From: Klenkia sp. PcliD-1-E
GTDB lineage: Bacteria; Actinomycetota; Actinomycetes; Mycobacteriales; Geodermatophilaceae
Assembly (NCBI RefSeq): GCF_024124375.1
Contig: NZ_JAMXRZ010000002.1
Coordinates: 55,819-119,818 of the forward strand
Direction of reading: 5' to 3'
DNA: 64,000 nt
The notes under the pieces were generated by a model. It was not told the DNA's origin, made no database searches, and saw nothing but the letters and a program-made list of their open reading frames with translations. The translations under genes were made by a program, and so were the position numbers. How positions within the stretch are numbered: position 1 is the first letter of the stretch; the number at the start of each line of letters is the position of its first letter. Of the stretch, positions 1 through 8,509 are shown one piece after another.

Positions 1-22
1 GGCCCGGCTCCCGGGAGGTCGA

Positions 23-1402
23 GTGGGGGTGCGAGCGCGGGCCACGGCCGCCGCGGTGGCCGTCGTCGCACTCGCCCTGGCCGGGTCGGCGTTCGTCCTC
101 GTTGGCCTTGTCAATCGCACCATCCAGGAGACGGTGACCACGGCCGCGAGCACACGGGTGCAGGAGATCGCCGCCGGCCTGGACGGGCGAGGCGCGTCCG
201 ACCAGCCCGTCCTGGGCTCCGAGGACGGCGCGCTGGTCCAGGTGCTGCGGGGGGACCGGGTGGTGGCGGCCAGCCCCGACCTGGTGGGGGTTGCGCCGCT
301 CACGGCGATGACCCCTGGACCAGGGCAGGAGCAGGCCAGCCGCGTCGACGGCTCGCTCGTCGGTGAACCCGGTGACAGCTACCGCCTCGTCGTGCTGGGG
401 GTGAACCCCTCGACCGGTGCCGACCGCGTCGTCGCCGTCCAGTCCCTCGCCGTGGCCGAGGACACCGCTGCCCTGGTCTCCCGGCTGGCACTGGTCGGCG
501 TGCCGGTGCTGCTCGCGGTGGTGGCGGCGGCGACCTGGTGGTCGGTCGGGCGGGCACTGCGGCCCGTCGAGGCCATCCGGGCCCGGACCGCGCGCATCGG
601 CGCCGACGACCTCTCCGCGCGGGTCCCCCAGCCCGGCACCCGGGACGAGATCGCAGCCCTGGCGTCGACCATGAACGCGATGCTGAGCCGGCTGGAGGCC
701 TCGGCGGCACGTCAACGGTCCTTCGTCTCCGATGCCGGGCACGAGCTGCGCAGCCCGATCGCCACCATCCGGACCGAGACCGAGGTGGCACAACGGGTGG
801 GTGCCTCCGACCGCACCCACCAGGTGGTCCTCGACGAGGCCGTGCGCCTGGAGCGCCTGGTGACCGACATGCTGACCCTCGCCAGCACCGACGAGGGGCA
901 TGGCCGCGTCGGCCACCGCCAGGACGTCGACCTCGACGACCTGCTCTCGGCCGAACGCTCGCGACTGCGTGCCCGGGCCGGGTTGCAGGTGTCCGGCGAG
1001 GTGGCACCCGCACGCGTGTGGGGCGATCCCGGGGCGCTGGCCCGGGTGGTCCGCAACGCCGTCGACAACGCCGTGCGGCACAGTCGTGGCCGGGTGCACC
1101 TCAGCTGCGGTCCGGCGGCCCGTGGCGGGGCCGACGGTCGAGACGGCGGCGCCTGGTTCGCCGTGGAGGACGACGGGCCCGGCATCCCGGTCGCAGACCG
1201 CGAACGGGTCTTCGGCCGGTTCGTGCGGCTGGACGAGGCGCGGGCCCGGGAGGACGGTGGCTCCGGGCTTGGCCTGGCCATCGTGCGCGACATCGTGACC
1301 GCTCACGGTGGCGAGGTCCGGTTCACCGACCCCCAGCTCCTGCCCGGAGCGCGGCTGCTGGTGGAACTGCCGGCTCAGCCTCCCCCGGGTTCGAGCAGGT
1401 AA
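23..1402 (+). CDS. Sensor histidine kinase (HAMP-HisKA-HATPase), HK1
   Basis: Membrane sensor kinase of the OmpR-partner class. Seen: one N-terminal membrane helix (about residues 8-30), an extracytoplasmic sensor of about 110 residues, a second helix (about 150-172), HAMP, a HisKA box with HELRSP around residue 241, then an N box (NAVDNAVRHS), a G1 box (DDGPGIP) and a G2 box (GSGLGLAI). Start: GTG at 23 has GGGAGG 4 nt upstream, but the frame is open to the window edge, so an upstream start cannot be excluded. Its 3' end overlaps the 3' end of the response regulator on the opposite strand by 28 bp, so the likely partner is convergent rather than co-transcribed. The signal sensed is unknown. 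Confidence 0.9.
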   Translation: MGVRARATAAAVAVVALALAGSAFVLVGLVNRTIQETVTTAASTRVQEIAAGLDGRGASDQPVLGSEDGALVQVLRGDRVVAASPDLVGVAPLTAMTPGPGQEQASRVDGSLVGEPGDSYRLVVLGVNPSTGADRVVAVQSLAVAEDTAALVSRLALVGVPVLLAVVAAATWWSVGRALRPVEAIRARTARIGADDLSARVPQPGTRDEIAALASTMNAMLSRLEASAARQRSFVSDAGHELRSPIATIRTETEVAQRVGASDRTHQVVLDEAVRLERLVTDMLTLASTDEGHGRVGHRQDVDLDDLLSAERSRLRARAGLQVSGEVAPARVWGDPGALARVVRNAVDNAVRHSRGRVHLSCGPAARGGADGRDGGAWFAVEDDGPGIPVADRERVFGRFVRLDEARAREDGGSGLGLAIVRDIVTAHGGEVRFTDPQLLPGARLLVELPAQPPPGSSR

Positions 1403-2052
1403 CCCGCACCGCGCACCGTCCGGATGCTCGCCCGGCCGAACGGCACGTCGATCTTGCGGCGCAGGTACCCCACGTAGATCTCCACGTTGTTGACGTCGCC
1501 GTCGAAGGCGTCGTCCCAGACCTCCTGCAGGATCGTGGTCTTGTTCAGCACCCGGTCGGGGTTGCTCATCAGGAAGGCCAACAGGGAGAACTCCCGGGGG
1601 GTCAGCGCGATGGGCGTCTCCCCCCGGCTGACCCGGTGGCGGGCCGGGTCCAGGACCAGGTCGCCCGCCCTGAGCACCGGGACCGACGTCGCCCCGGCCC
1701 GACGGGTCAGCGCACGGAGGCGGGCGGTCAGCAGGACGAAGGAGAACGGCTTGGTGAGGTAGTCATCGGCGCCCAGGTCGAAGGCGTCGGCCTGGTCGTA
1801 CTCGCCGTCCTTGGCGCTGAGCATCATCACCGGGGTGGTGACGCCGCCACCGCGCAGCTCCTCCAGCACCCGGTAGCCCTGCAGACCCGGCAGCATGATG
1901 TCCAGCACCACGACGTCGTACCCCCCGCGCAGCGCGGCGTCGCGGCCGCTGATGCCGTCGTGGGCGAGGTCCACCGCGTGCCCTTCGGCGCGCAGGCCCC
2001 GCGCGATGGCGTGGGTCAGCCCCACCTCGTCGTCGACGAGCAGCACCTTCAC
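1375..2052 (-). CDS. OmpR/PhoB-family response regulator, RR1
   Basis: 225-residue DNA-binding response regulator, the usual length for the family. Seen: receiver domain with acidic pocket (VDDE near residue 6), phospho-acceptor Asp in LDIMLPG (about residue 51), conserved Lys in TKPF (about 101), then a C-terminal winged helix ending in RTVRGAGYLL. It lies 55 bp downstream of the COG4705-type gene on the same strand and may be co-transcribed with it; its 3' end overlaps HK1 on the other strand. It is one of three candidates to bind the 18-bp direct-repeat boxes described in this window. Partner assignment to HK1 rests on adjacency only. Confidence 0.92.
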   Translation of the reverse strand: MKVLLVDDEVGLTHAIARGLRAEGHAVDLAHDGISGRDAALRGGYDVVVLDIMLPGLQGYRVLEELRGGGVTTPVMMLSAKDGEYDQADAFDLGADDYLTKPFSFVLLTARLRALTRRAGATSVPVLRAGDLVLDPARHRVSRGETPIALTPREFSLLAFLMSNPDRVLNKTTILQEVWDDAFDGDVNNVEIYVGYLRRKIDVPFGRASIRTVRGAGYLLEPGGG

Positions 2053-2107
2053 GACGCCGCCTTACGACGGGCGACGGGGGAAGGACGGTGCACCGCTGGT
2101 CGCCCGC

Positions 2108-2920
2108 TCAGCGGACCGAGGAACCGGACGCGGCCTCGACCTCGACCGGGGGCAGCTGGTCCCGCTTGCTGACGGCCAGGTAGGACACGACCGCCAGGAT
2201 GGTGACCAGGAACAGGATGCTGGTCACCGTCGTCCCCAGTCCGAGGCCGCCGTCGGCCTTGGCCTGCGAGAGACCGTCGCCCAACGAGGCGCCCAGCGGT
2301 CGGGTCAGGACGTAGGCGATCCAGAAGGTCAGCACGGCGTTGGCCTTGAACACCAGGTGGCTGGCCGCGACGGCCCCGATGAGGGCGGCGAACAGCAGCG
2401 CGGAGAGCCAGTACCCGGCGCCCAGCTTCTCGGCGATGAGGTCACCGGCAGCCGTGCCCAGCGCGAAGGTGAACAGGATGGCCAGCCAGTAGAAGGCCTC
2501 CCGGCGGCGGGTGACGATGGAGTGGATCGACAGCGTCTTCTCCGAGGCGTACCAGGCACCGAACGTGATCGCCAGGGCCACGCTGAACAGGGCCGTGGTG
2601 ACCGGCAGGGGGACGCCGGCGTTGTCGGTGAGGTTGTCGGTGACCAGCGTGCCCACCACGCTGATCAGCACGACGGTGGCCCAGTACAGCGGGGGGACGT
2701 ACCGGCGGGCCTTGAACTGGAAACCGAGCACGACGAGGAACAGGGCCCCGACGACGACGGTCGTCCCGGTCAGGCCGAACCCCAGCGTGCCGTTGAGGTA
2801 GTCCGCGGCCGTCTCCCCGACCGTCGTGGCCAGGATCTTGATGACCCAGAACCAGATCGTGACCTCGGGGACCTTGTTGAGCAGTGCGCGCCCCGTCGAG
2901 GAGGCAGGAGAGTTGGTCAT
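2108..2920 (-). CDS. COG4705-type multi-pass membrane protein (paralogue 1)
   Basis: Uncharacterised integral membrane protein of about 270 residues with roughly eight membrane segments. The sequence has an internal repeat feel: KVPEVTIWFWVIKIL with GETAAD near the N-terminus and ATVVLISVVGTLVTDNL further on. These match the COG4705 'uncharacterized membrane-anchored protein' pattern, and the protein is clearly paralogous to the gene near 14.7 kb (shared [35 protein letters not shown]). Start chosen at the ATG at 2920 (MTNSPASS); an upstream in-frame ATG would run through the regulatory box. A direct-repeat box at 2944-2961 sits 23 bp upstream, with GACGCT 7 nt before the ATG, suggesting activator-controlled leaderless transcription. 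Function unknown; transport is plausible but unproven. Confidence 0.85.
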   Translation of the reverse strand: MTNSPASSTGRALLNKVPEVTIWFWVIKILATTVGETAADYLNGTLGFGLTGTTVVVGALFLVVLGFQFKARRYVPPLYWATVVLISVVGTLVTDNLTDNAGVPLPVTTALFSVALAITFGAWYASEKTLSIHSIVTRRREAFYWLAILFTFALGTAAGDLIAEKLGAGYWLSALLFAALIGAVAASHLVFKANAVLTFWIAYVLTRPLGASLGDGLSQAKADGGLGLGTTVTSILFLVTILAVVSYLAVSKRDQLPPVEVEAASGSSVR

Positions 2921-2943
2921 GGACGGCAGCGTCGGGCACCTGT

Positions 2944-2961
2944 TCTGCACACGACCTGAAC
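2944..2961 (-). promoter_or_regulatory. Direct-repeat operator box 1
   Basis: On the minus strand this reads GTTCAGG-TCGT-GTGCAGA: two TTCAGG-like half-sites 11 bp apart, ending 23 bp before the ATG of the COG4705 gene. The hexamer GACGCT (2928-2933) lies 7 nt before the start. Same layout as the boxes at 5046, 5917, 14590 and 17241. An 11-bp head-to-tail repeat is the classic OmpR/PhoB-family binding geometry. Protein binding is inferred. Confidence 0.6.
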
Positions 2962-3012
2962 ACCTCGCCCCGGCGCCGTCCGGCCTGCGCGGGTGTCACC
3001 CATGATGGCGAC

Positions 3013-3696
3013 ATGAGCGCGCAGGAGCCTCGGGTGCTGGTGGTGGAGGACGACCACGGACTGCGGGACGTGCTGGCCCGGGGTCTGCGCGAGCACGGCA
3101 TGGTCGTCGTGACCGCGCGGGACGGCACCGGCGCCCTGGGGGCGTTCCGATCCGGTGCCGCGGGCGCCTTCGACGCCGTCGTCCTCGACATCGGTCTGCC
3201 CGACTCCGACGGCCGCGACGTGTGCCAGGCCCTGCGGGCGCAGGGCCTCACCGCACCCGTGCTCTTCCTCACCGCCCGTGACCAGCTGCACGACGTGCTG
3301 TCCGGGTTCGCCGCCGGCGCCGACGACTACCTGGCCAAGCCCTTCCACCTCAGCGAGCTGGTTGCTCGGCTGCGGGTGGCGCTGCGTCGCGCGGTGACCG
3401 CGCGCCCGGCCGCGACGGGCATGGCGCTGGACCCCACCACGCACGCGCTGGTCGGCCCGGCCGGTGCCCAACGGCTGACGCCGACGGAGTTCCGGGTGCT
3501 GGCCGCCCTGATGGCCCGGCCGGGTGAGGTCGTCCGTCGCCGGGACCTGCTGGCCGCCGGCTGGCCGGACGGCGCGCAGGTCGCGGACAACACGCTGGAC
3601 CAGTACGTGGCACGGCTCCGCCGCAAGGTCGACGCCGCCGGCGAGGCGGGCCGGTCGATCTCGACGGCCCACGGCGTGGGCTACACCTTCCGGTGA
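3013..3696 (+). CDS. OmpR/PhoB-family response regulator, RR2
   Basis: 227-residue response regulator transcribed divergently from the COG4705 gene. Seen: receiver domain (VVEDD near residue 10; phospho-acceptor Asp in LDIGLPDSDG; Lys in AKPF), then a winged helix ending STAHGVGYTFR. Start set at ATG 3013 (MSAQEPRVLVVEDD); the open frame extends further upstream, but those codons cover the intergenic region and have no homologous character. It overlaps the downstream kinase by 4 nt (GTGA), so the pair is translationally coupled. Target genes are unknown; the neighbouring direct-repeat boxes make it a good candidate regulator of them. Confidence 0.93.
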   Translation: MSAQEPRVLVVEDDHGLRDVLARGLREHGMVVVTARDGTGALGAFRSGAAGAFDAVVLDIGLPDSDGRDVCQALRAQGLTAPVLFLTARDQLHDVLSGFAAGADDYLAKPFHLSELVARLRVALRRAVTARPAATGMALDPTTHALVGPAGAQRLTPTEFRVLAALMARPGEVVRRRDLLAAGWPDGAQVADNTLDQYVARLRRKVDAAGEAGRSISTAHGVGYTFR

Positions 3697-5039
3697 GCAG
3701 TCGAGGTGCCCGCGCCAGCTTGCGGACCCGGCTGTCCTGGTCGGCCACCTTGGTGGTGGCGCTGTGGGTGTTCCTGCTCGCGGTCGGTGCGAACGAGCTG
3801 CTGGCCCGGGTGCTGGCCGACCAGGCCGACAACGTCCTGCAGGCGCGTGCCGAGGCAGTGGCGCAGACCGTGGACGTCGCCGGCGACGGGTCGGTGTCGG
3901 TGCTGGACGCCCGCGACGACCAGGCACTCGACGTCGGCACCTGGATCATCGACGGCACCGGCGGGGTGGTCGAGAGCCCCCCGGGCAGCTCGGCCCGCCT
4001 GGATGCCGAGGCCGTAGCCCTCGCCGCAGGGGGCGCCGGGACGGTCGACGTGACGGCTGGGGAGACGCTCCGGCTGCGATCGTTGCCCCTCGTGGACGAC
4101 AGCCGTCAGGTGGCGGCGGTGGTGACCAGCACTTCCCTGTCTCCCTACCAGCAGGTGGAGCGCGCTGCGCTGCTGGGCAGCATCGGGGTGGCCTTCCTGC
4201 TGGTGGTCGTCGTCCACCTCGTGCTGCGGGCCAACGTCAGCCGCGCACTGCGACCGGTGCAGCAGATGAGCGCTCAGGCCGAGCGCTGGAGCGCCGACGA
4301 CGGCGACCAACGCTTCGGCGACGCCCCCCGACCCGCCGAGCTCGCCGAGCTCGCCGAGACCCTGGACCAGTTGCTCGACCGCCAGGCAGCCGTGCTGCGG
4401 CACGAACAACGGTTCTCCGAGGAGCTCTCGCACGAGCTGCGCACCCCGCTGGCGCGCGTCCAGGCCGAGGTGGACCTGCTCAACGCGCACCCCCGCGACG
4501 CCCGACAGCTCGCCGACGCCCACGCCGCCATCGACCGCTCCACCCGAGCCATGGCGGCCATCCTGGACACCATGCTCTCCGCTGCCCGCACCGGGGACGC
4601 CGTCACGCCGGGCCGCACCCGCCTCGCCGACGCCCTGGAGCACCTGGCCGACCTGGACGGTCGCGACGCGGGCGTCCCGGTCACCGTGCGGTGCGACCGG
4701 TCCGTGGTGGTGGGCGTCGACAAGGACGTCGTCATCCGTGCTCTGTCCCCGATCGTCGGGAACGCTGCCCGCTTCGCGCGCACCGGCGTCGCCGTCCGGG
4801 CCACCCGCGAGGGCGGCGTCGTCCGGATCGCGGTGTCCGACGACGGGCCGGGCATGTCCGAACCGGTGGCCGCACGCGCCTTCGACCCGGGCTTCCGGGG
4901 CGATCCCGCCGACGGGCATCCCGGTGCCGGCCTCGGCCTGTCCCTGACCCGGCGGTTGGTGGTCGCCGCCGGGGGAACGGTGCACGCAGTGGCCTCCCCC
5001 GACGGTGGTCTGGTCGTGGTCGACCTCCCGCCCGGCTGA
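3693..5039 (+). CDS. Sensor histidine kinase, HK2 (partner of RR2)
   Basis: 448-residue membrane histidine kinase beginning with GTG inside the RR2 stop (GTGA overlap). Seen: membrane helix at about 15-37, periplasmic-side sensor of about 120 residues, second helix at about 165-185, HAMP, HisKA with SHELRTPLAR, then an ATPase domain with N-box-like GNAARFA, G1 SDDGPGM and G2 GAGLGLSLT. The N box lacks the usual second Asn-Asp pair (NAARFA rather than NAxxHS), a mild deviation. It autophosphorylates and passes phosphate to RR2 by inference from operon structure. Immediately followed by a DedA gene with its own regulatory box. Confidence 0.92.
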   Translation: MSSRGARASLRTRLSWSATLVVALWVFLLAVGANELLARVLADQADNVLQARAEAVAQTVDVAGDGSVSVLDARDDQALDVGTWIIDGTGGVVESPPGSSARLDAEAVALAAGGAGTVDVTAGETLRLRSLPLVDDSRQVAAVVTSTSLSPYQQVERAALLGSIGVAFLLVVVVHLVLRANVSRALRPVQQMSAQAERWSADDGDQRFGDAPRPAELAELAETLDQLLDRQAAVLRHEQRFSEELSHELRTPLARVQAEVDLLNAHPRDARQLADAHAAIDRSTRAMAAILDTMLSAARTGDAVTPGRTRLADALEHLADLDGRDAGVPVTVRCDRSVVVGVDKDVVIRALSPIVGNAARFARTGVAVRATREGGVVRIAVSDDGPGMSEPVAARAFDPGFRGDPADGHPGAGLGLSLTRRLVVAAGGTVHAVASPDGGLVVVDLPPG

Positions 5040-5045
5040 GCACCC

Positions 5046-5063
5046 GTTCAGGCGATCGTCAGG
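5046..5063 (+). promoter_or_regulatory. Direct-repeat operator box 2
   Basis: GTTCAGG-CGAT-CGTCAGG, two TCAGG half-sites 11 bp apart, ending 23 bp before the DedA ATG. CAGGGT at 5074-5079 sits 7 nt before the ATG, in the position expected of a -10 for a leaderless transcript. Differs from the box at 14590 only in the 4-bp spacer. Confidence 0.65.
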
Positions 5064-5086
5064 TCCGGCGTCGCAGGGTCGAGGCC

Positions 5087-5695
5087 ATGACCGGCTTCCT
5101 GGACCCGACCCACCTGATCAACACCTTCGGCCTGATCGGCATCATGGCAATCCTATTCGCCGAGACCGGGCTCCTGGTGGGGTTCTTCCTCCCCGGCGAC
5201 TCACTGCTGTTCACCGCCGGCCTGCTGGTCGCCGGCGGGCTCGTCGCACCGCTGTGGGTGCTGCTGCTCCTGCTGCCGGTGGCGGCGGTCGCGGGCAACC
5301 TCGTCGGGTACTGGATCGGCCGCAAGGCCGGGCCGGCGGTGTTCGACCGGCCCGATTCCCGGCTGTTCAAGGCCGAGTACGTCACCCGGTCCCGGGACTT
5401 CTTCGACCGCAACGGTGCCCGCACGATCGTGCTGGCGCGGTTCGTGCCCGTGGTGCGCACCTTCGCCACGGTCATGGCCGGGGCCTCGCGCATGGACTTC
5501 CGGCGCTACTTGCTGTTCTCGGTCATCGGTGGCGTGGCCTGGACCGCGGGGGTGACGCTGATGGGGTTCTGGCTGGGCCAGATCGCCTTCGTCCGCGACC
5601 ACGTCGAGCTGTTCGTCCTCGGCGTCGTGGCGCTGTCGCTGGTGCCCGTGGCGCTCGAGGCTGTCCGCGGCCGTCGGCGCAGCTCCCGGGCCTGA
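5087..5695 (+). CDS. DedA/SNARE-associated family membrane protein
   Basis: 202-residue DedA protein. Family members (UptA, PopT-type DedA) flip undecaprenyl phosphate or other phospholipids back across the membrane. Seen: FLPGDSLLFTAG near residues 33-44, the re-entrant segment GYWIGRKAG, the FDRNGARTIVLARFVPVVRTF signature (about residues 103-125) with its conserved arginines, and GGVAWTAG. The start at ATG 5087 gives a normal DedA length; the longer open frame upstream is a shadow of HK2. A box ends 23 bp upstream. Context beside UppP, GT39 and GT2-GtrA supports a role in recycling the polyprenyl carrier, which is inference. Confidence 0.93.
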   Translation: MTGFLDPTHLINTFGLIGIMAILFAETGLLVGFFLPGDSLLFTAGLLVAGGLVAPLWVLLLLLPVAAVAGNLVGYWIGRKAGPAVFDRPDSRLFKAEYVTRSRDFFDRNGARTIVLARFVPVVRTFATVMAGASRMDFRRYLLFSVIGGVAWTAGVTLMGFWLGQIAFVRDHVELFVLGVVALSLVPVALEAVRGRRRSSRA

Positions 5696-5916
5696 GCACA
5701 CCAGTCGCCATCGAGCAGGCGACCGGCCCGGAGGACCGCGAGGCACGCCAGCACCAGGCACACCACGGCGAGCAGCAGCTGGTGCACGATCGCCTCCCCG
5801 GCAGCAGAACCGCGGATCCTGTGCCGCAGCTGTTCGTGCACCACCTTCCTGGTGCTGGCCTGCAGATGCCCTGTACGGCACAGGCCACCTGTGGAGCCGC
5901 TCAGGAGCGGTCCGGC

Positions 5917-5934
5917 GTTCAGATCATCTGCAGG
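5917..5934 (+). promoter_or_regulatory. Direct-repeat operator box 3
   Basis: GTTCAGA-TCAT-CTGCAGG, half-sites 11 bp apart, ending 22 bp before the GTG start at 5957. TAGCGT (5945-5950), a TANNNT-type -10, lies 6 nt before the GTG, pointing to a leaderless transcript. The rest of the 261-bp gap 5696-5956 shows no convincing gene; it has only a short minus-strand frame with one hydrophobic stretch. Confidence 0.62.
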
Positions 5935-5956
5935 TCGGCGTTCCTAGCGTCGACCC

Positions 5957-7749
5957 GTGATCGGCAACCAGGTCCCATCGGCCCCCCGGCTGGGTGCACG
6001 ACAGGCGGGGGTGGTCCTCGCCGGCGAGCTCGTGCTCGCCGCGCTGCTGTACACCGTCGGAGCCGGCCGCTCCGGTTGGGGCACCGCCTACTACGCGGCC
6101 GCGACGCAAGCCGGCTCGCTGTCCTGGAAGGCGTTCCTGTTCGGCTCCCTGGACCCGGCCGGCGGCATCACCATCGACAAGCCCCCCGCATCGATCTGGC
6201 TCAGCGCCCTGTCGGTCCGTCTCCTCGGGCTCAGCCCGGAGGCCGTGCTGTGGCCCCAGGCCGCCTGCGGGGTGGCCACGGTGGCGCTGCTGTACGCGGT
6301 CGTCGCACGGCAGGCCGGCCGGCCCGCCGGGCTGCTGGCCGCCGGTCTGCTGGCCGTCACACCGGTCTTCACGCTCATGGCGCGGTACAACAACCCCGAC
6401 GAACTGATGGTCCTGCTGCTGGTGGCCGCCGCCTGGGCCACCGTCCGGTCGCTGGACGGCGGTCGGGCCGCCCTGCTGTGGACGGCCCTGGCCGGTGCGT
6501 TCATCGGTGCGGCGTTCCTCACCAAGCTGGGTCAGGCCCTCCTGGTCCTGCCCTGCCTCGCTCTCGTGGTCGTGGTCTTCGGGCCCGGCTCCTGGTGGCG
6601 GCGGGCAGGCCACCTCGTGGTCGGCGGTGCCGCCGCCGTCGCCGCGGCGGGCTGGTGGGTCCTGCTCGTACAGCTCACACCCCCGGCCGACCGCCCCTAC
6701 GTCGGCGGGTCGACCGACAACAGCGTGCTGGGACTGGCCCTCGGTTACGACGGGTTCGACCGGCTCACCGGGTCCAGCCCCACCGGCCACTCCCCCGACT
6801 GGACCCGCCTGCTGGTCAGCGGGGGCCAGCAGGCGGGTTGGCTGCTCCCCGCAGCAGCCTTCCTCGCGGTGCTCGGGTTCCTGTGCGTCCGCCGCCGGCC
6901 ACGGACCGACCCCCAGCTCGCATTCATCCTGCTGTGGGGCGGCTGGCTGGTCGGGGTCGGCGTCGTGCTGTCGTCGCTCAAGGGCACCTTGCACAGCTAC
7001 TACAGCGTCCAGCTGACCCCCGCGGCCGCCGCGCTGGTGGCCATCGGGGTGACGCTGCTCTGGGACCGGTCCCGCTCACCTGCACGGCAGGTCGCCGTAC
7101 CGGCCCGGTGGGCACTCGCCGGCACGGTGGTGGGGTCGGCGATGTGGATGGCCGGGTTGGTCTCCTCCGCCACCCCGTGGGGCCTGGCGGTGGCCGGCGC
7201 CGTCGTCCTCACCGGCCTCGCGGCAGCGGGGGTGCTCCTGGTCGGACCTGGCGCCAGTCGCTCCCTCCGCGGTCTGGCCGCCTCGCTCGCGGTGCTCAGC
7301 GCCTGGCAGCTCCAGCCGCCCTGTCGGTGGCGACCGCGCAGGCCGTGCACCACGGCTCCGGGCCGCGCGCCGGGGTGGGGAACTCGGCGATCGCCGCGAC
7401 CGAGATCCCGGCCGAGGTCGTCGCCGTGGTCAGGGAGGGCGCCGCGGGCCACCGCTGGGCCGCCGGTGTGCCCGGCCGGGTCGCCGCCGACGTCCAACTG
7501 GCCACGGGCGTCCCGGTTCTCGAACTCGGGGGCTACAAGACCGCCGATCCCTTCCCCACCCTGCCGCAGTTGCAGCAGTGGGTGCGCGACGGGGCGATGC
7601 ACTACCTGCTCCTGCGCGACGGGTCCGCCGGCGGGGCGGTGTCGTCGGTGACCCGCTGGGCGACATCGACCTTCCCGGCCGTCGACGTGGCGGGGTGGAC
7701 GGTCGTCGACCTGACCGCTCCACCGGCCGACGGCGGAACCCCGTCGTGA
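5957..7749 (+). pseudogene. GT39-type (ArnT/PMT-like) membrane glycosyltransferase, frameshifted
   Basis: Multi-pass GT-C glycosyltransferase resembling actinobacterial GT39/ArnT-like enzymes, which use polyprenyl-phosphate sugars. Seen: early luminal loop with GWGTAYYAAATQ (the acidic catalytic residue is not evident here), ITIDKPPASIW, RYNNPDELM, FLTKLGQALLVLP, and about ten membrane helices. Near 7303 the frame breaks. The first frame turns into Arg/Pro-rich text after LAVLSAW and runs to 7651. The reading continues sensibly in another frame (APAALSVATAQAVHHGSG, then TEIPAEVVAVVREGAAG and WVRDGAMHYLLL) to a stop at 7747-7749. Restoring one base in GCCTGG would give SALAAPAALS and one protein of about 597 residues. 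Start is GTG 5957 behind operator box 3. Could be a true mutation, a sequencing error or a frameshift event. Confidence 0.8.
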
Positions 7750-8369
7750 AGGCGGGTACCCGCTGGGTGGCGACGCGGCCGGGGGCGCGCGGTGTGCTCC
7801 GGCGTCTGGCATCCGTGTGGTCGGTGCGCCCGGCTCCGTTGCGGCGGACCGTCGACCGCGTCGAGGCCGCGGTGCGGTGGGTTGGCCTGCTGGCGGTGTC
7901 GGCGTCGATCGCGCTCGCCGTCGTCCTCGGGGTGCACGTCGACCGGCAGGCAGCGGCCCGTGCCGACAGGCTGGCCGCCACCGAGGTGCAGGTCGACGCC
8001 GTGGTCACCGCGCCCAGCCAGGACCTCCTCACCGGCCCGGGTTCCCGCGCCGGCCGTGCACCCGTGAGGTGGACGGCTCCCGACGGCTCGACGCACCGGG
8101 ACGACGTCACGACCCAGGTCTCGGCCCGTCCCGGCGACGTGGTCACCGTGTGGGTGTTGCGGGACACCGGCGTACTCGCCCCTGCCCCGCCCGCAACCCC
8201 ACCGATGGCCCTGGGCGTCATCGCGGCAGGCACCGCCGCCGTCGCGGCCGCCGGGGTGGTGGGCTTGGCGTGGTCCTGCTCGAGCGCCCACCTGAGCAGG
8301 CGACGCGACCACGACTGGCAGCAGGGATGGGCCACCGTCGAACCGCTGTGGCGAGCCCGCGGCGACTGA
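7746..8369 (+). CDS. Rv1733c-family transmembrane protein
   Basis: About 207 residues beginning with GTG overlapping the GT39 stop (GTGA). Seen: basic N-terminus, a membrane helix (VGLLAVSASIALAVVLGVHV), an extracytoplasmic domain with VRWTAPDGSTHRDDV and GDVVTVWVLRDTG, a second helix (ALGVIAAGTAAVAAAGVVGLAW) and a short cytoplasmic tail. This two-helix layout with the WTAPDGS motif is that of the Rv1733c family; the mycobacterial member is a hypoxia-induced antigen of unknown function. Coupling to GT39 suggests a shared role at the membrane. If the GT39 frameshift is real, translational coupling from GT39 would be lost. Confidence 0.7.
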   Translation: MKAGTRWVATRPGARGVLRRLASVWSVRPAPLRRTVDRVEAAVRWVGLLAVSASIALAVVLGVHVDRQAAARADRLAATEVQVDAVVTAPSQDLLTGPGSRAGRAPVRWTAPDGSTHRDDVTTQVSARPGDVVTVWVLRDTGVLAPAPPATPPMALGVIAAGTAAVAAAGVVGLAWSCSSAHLSRRRDHDWQQGWATVEPLWRARGD

Positions 8370-8509
8370 GCGGTTGATCGGCTTCCGCACGACGGAGGAG
8401 TTGGCCGTCCGCTCACCCCGGGTTGACCCTCCGCTGACGCCACCGACCGCAGCCTGGACACCAGCGAGCAGGCGAGGTGGCCGCGAACACGGGAAGGTCC
8501 GGGATCGGG

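Noticed and set aside
538..2172. Long plus-strand open frame of 544 codons over HK1 and RR1
   Set aside because: Arg/Pro/Gly-rich composition typical of a shadow frame in GC-rich DNA; the overlapping frames carry clear conserved domains.
5506..5844. Minus-strand open frame of 112 codons with a hydrophobic stretch in the gap after dedA
   Set aside because: Its 3' half is antisense to the dedA end, it has no clear ribosome-binding site and no recognisable motif; only one hydrophobic segment speaks for it.
8421..8438. A possible sixth direct-repeat box upstream of the epimerase (GGTTGAC-CCTC-CGCTGAC)
   Set aside because: Half-sites differ from TTCAGG, and it lies 71 bp from the start with no -10 at the usual place.
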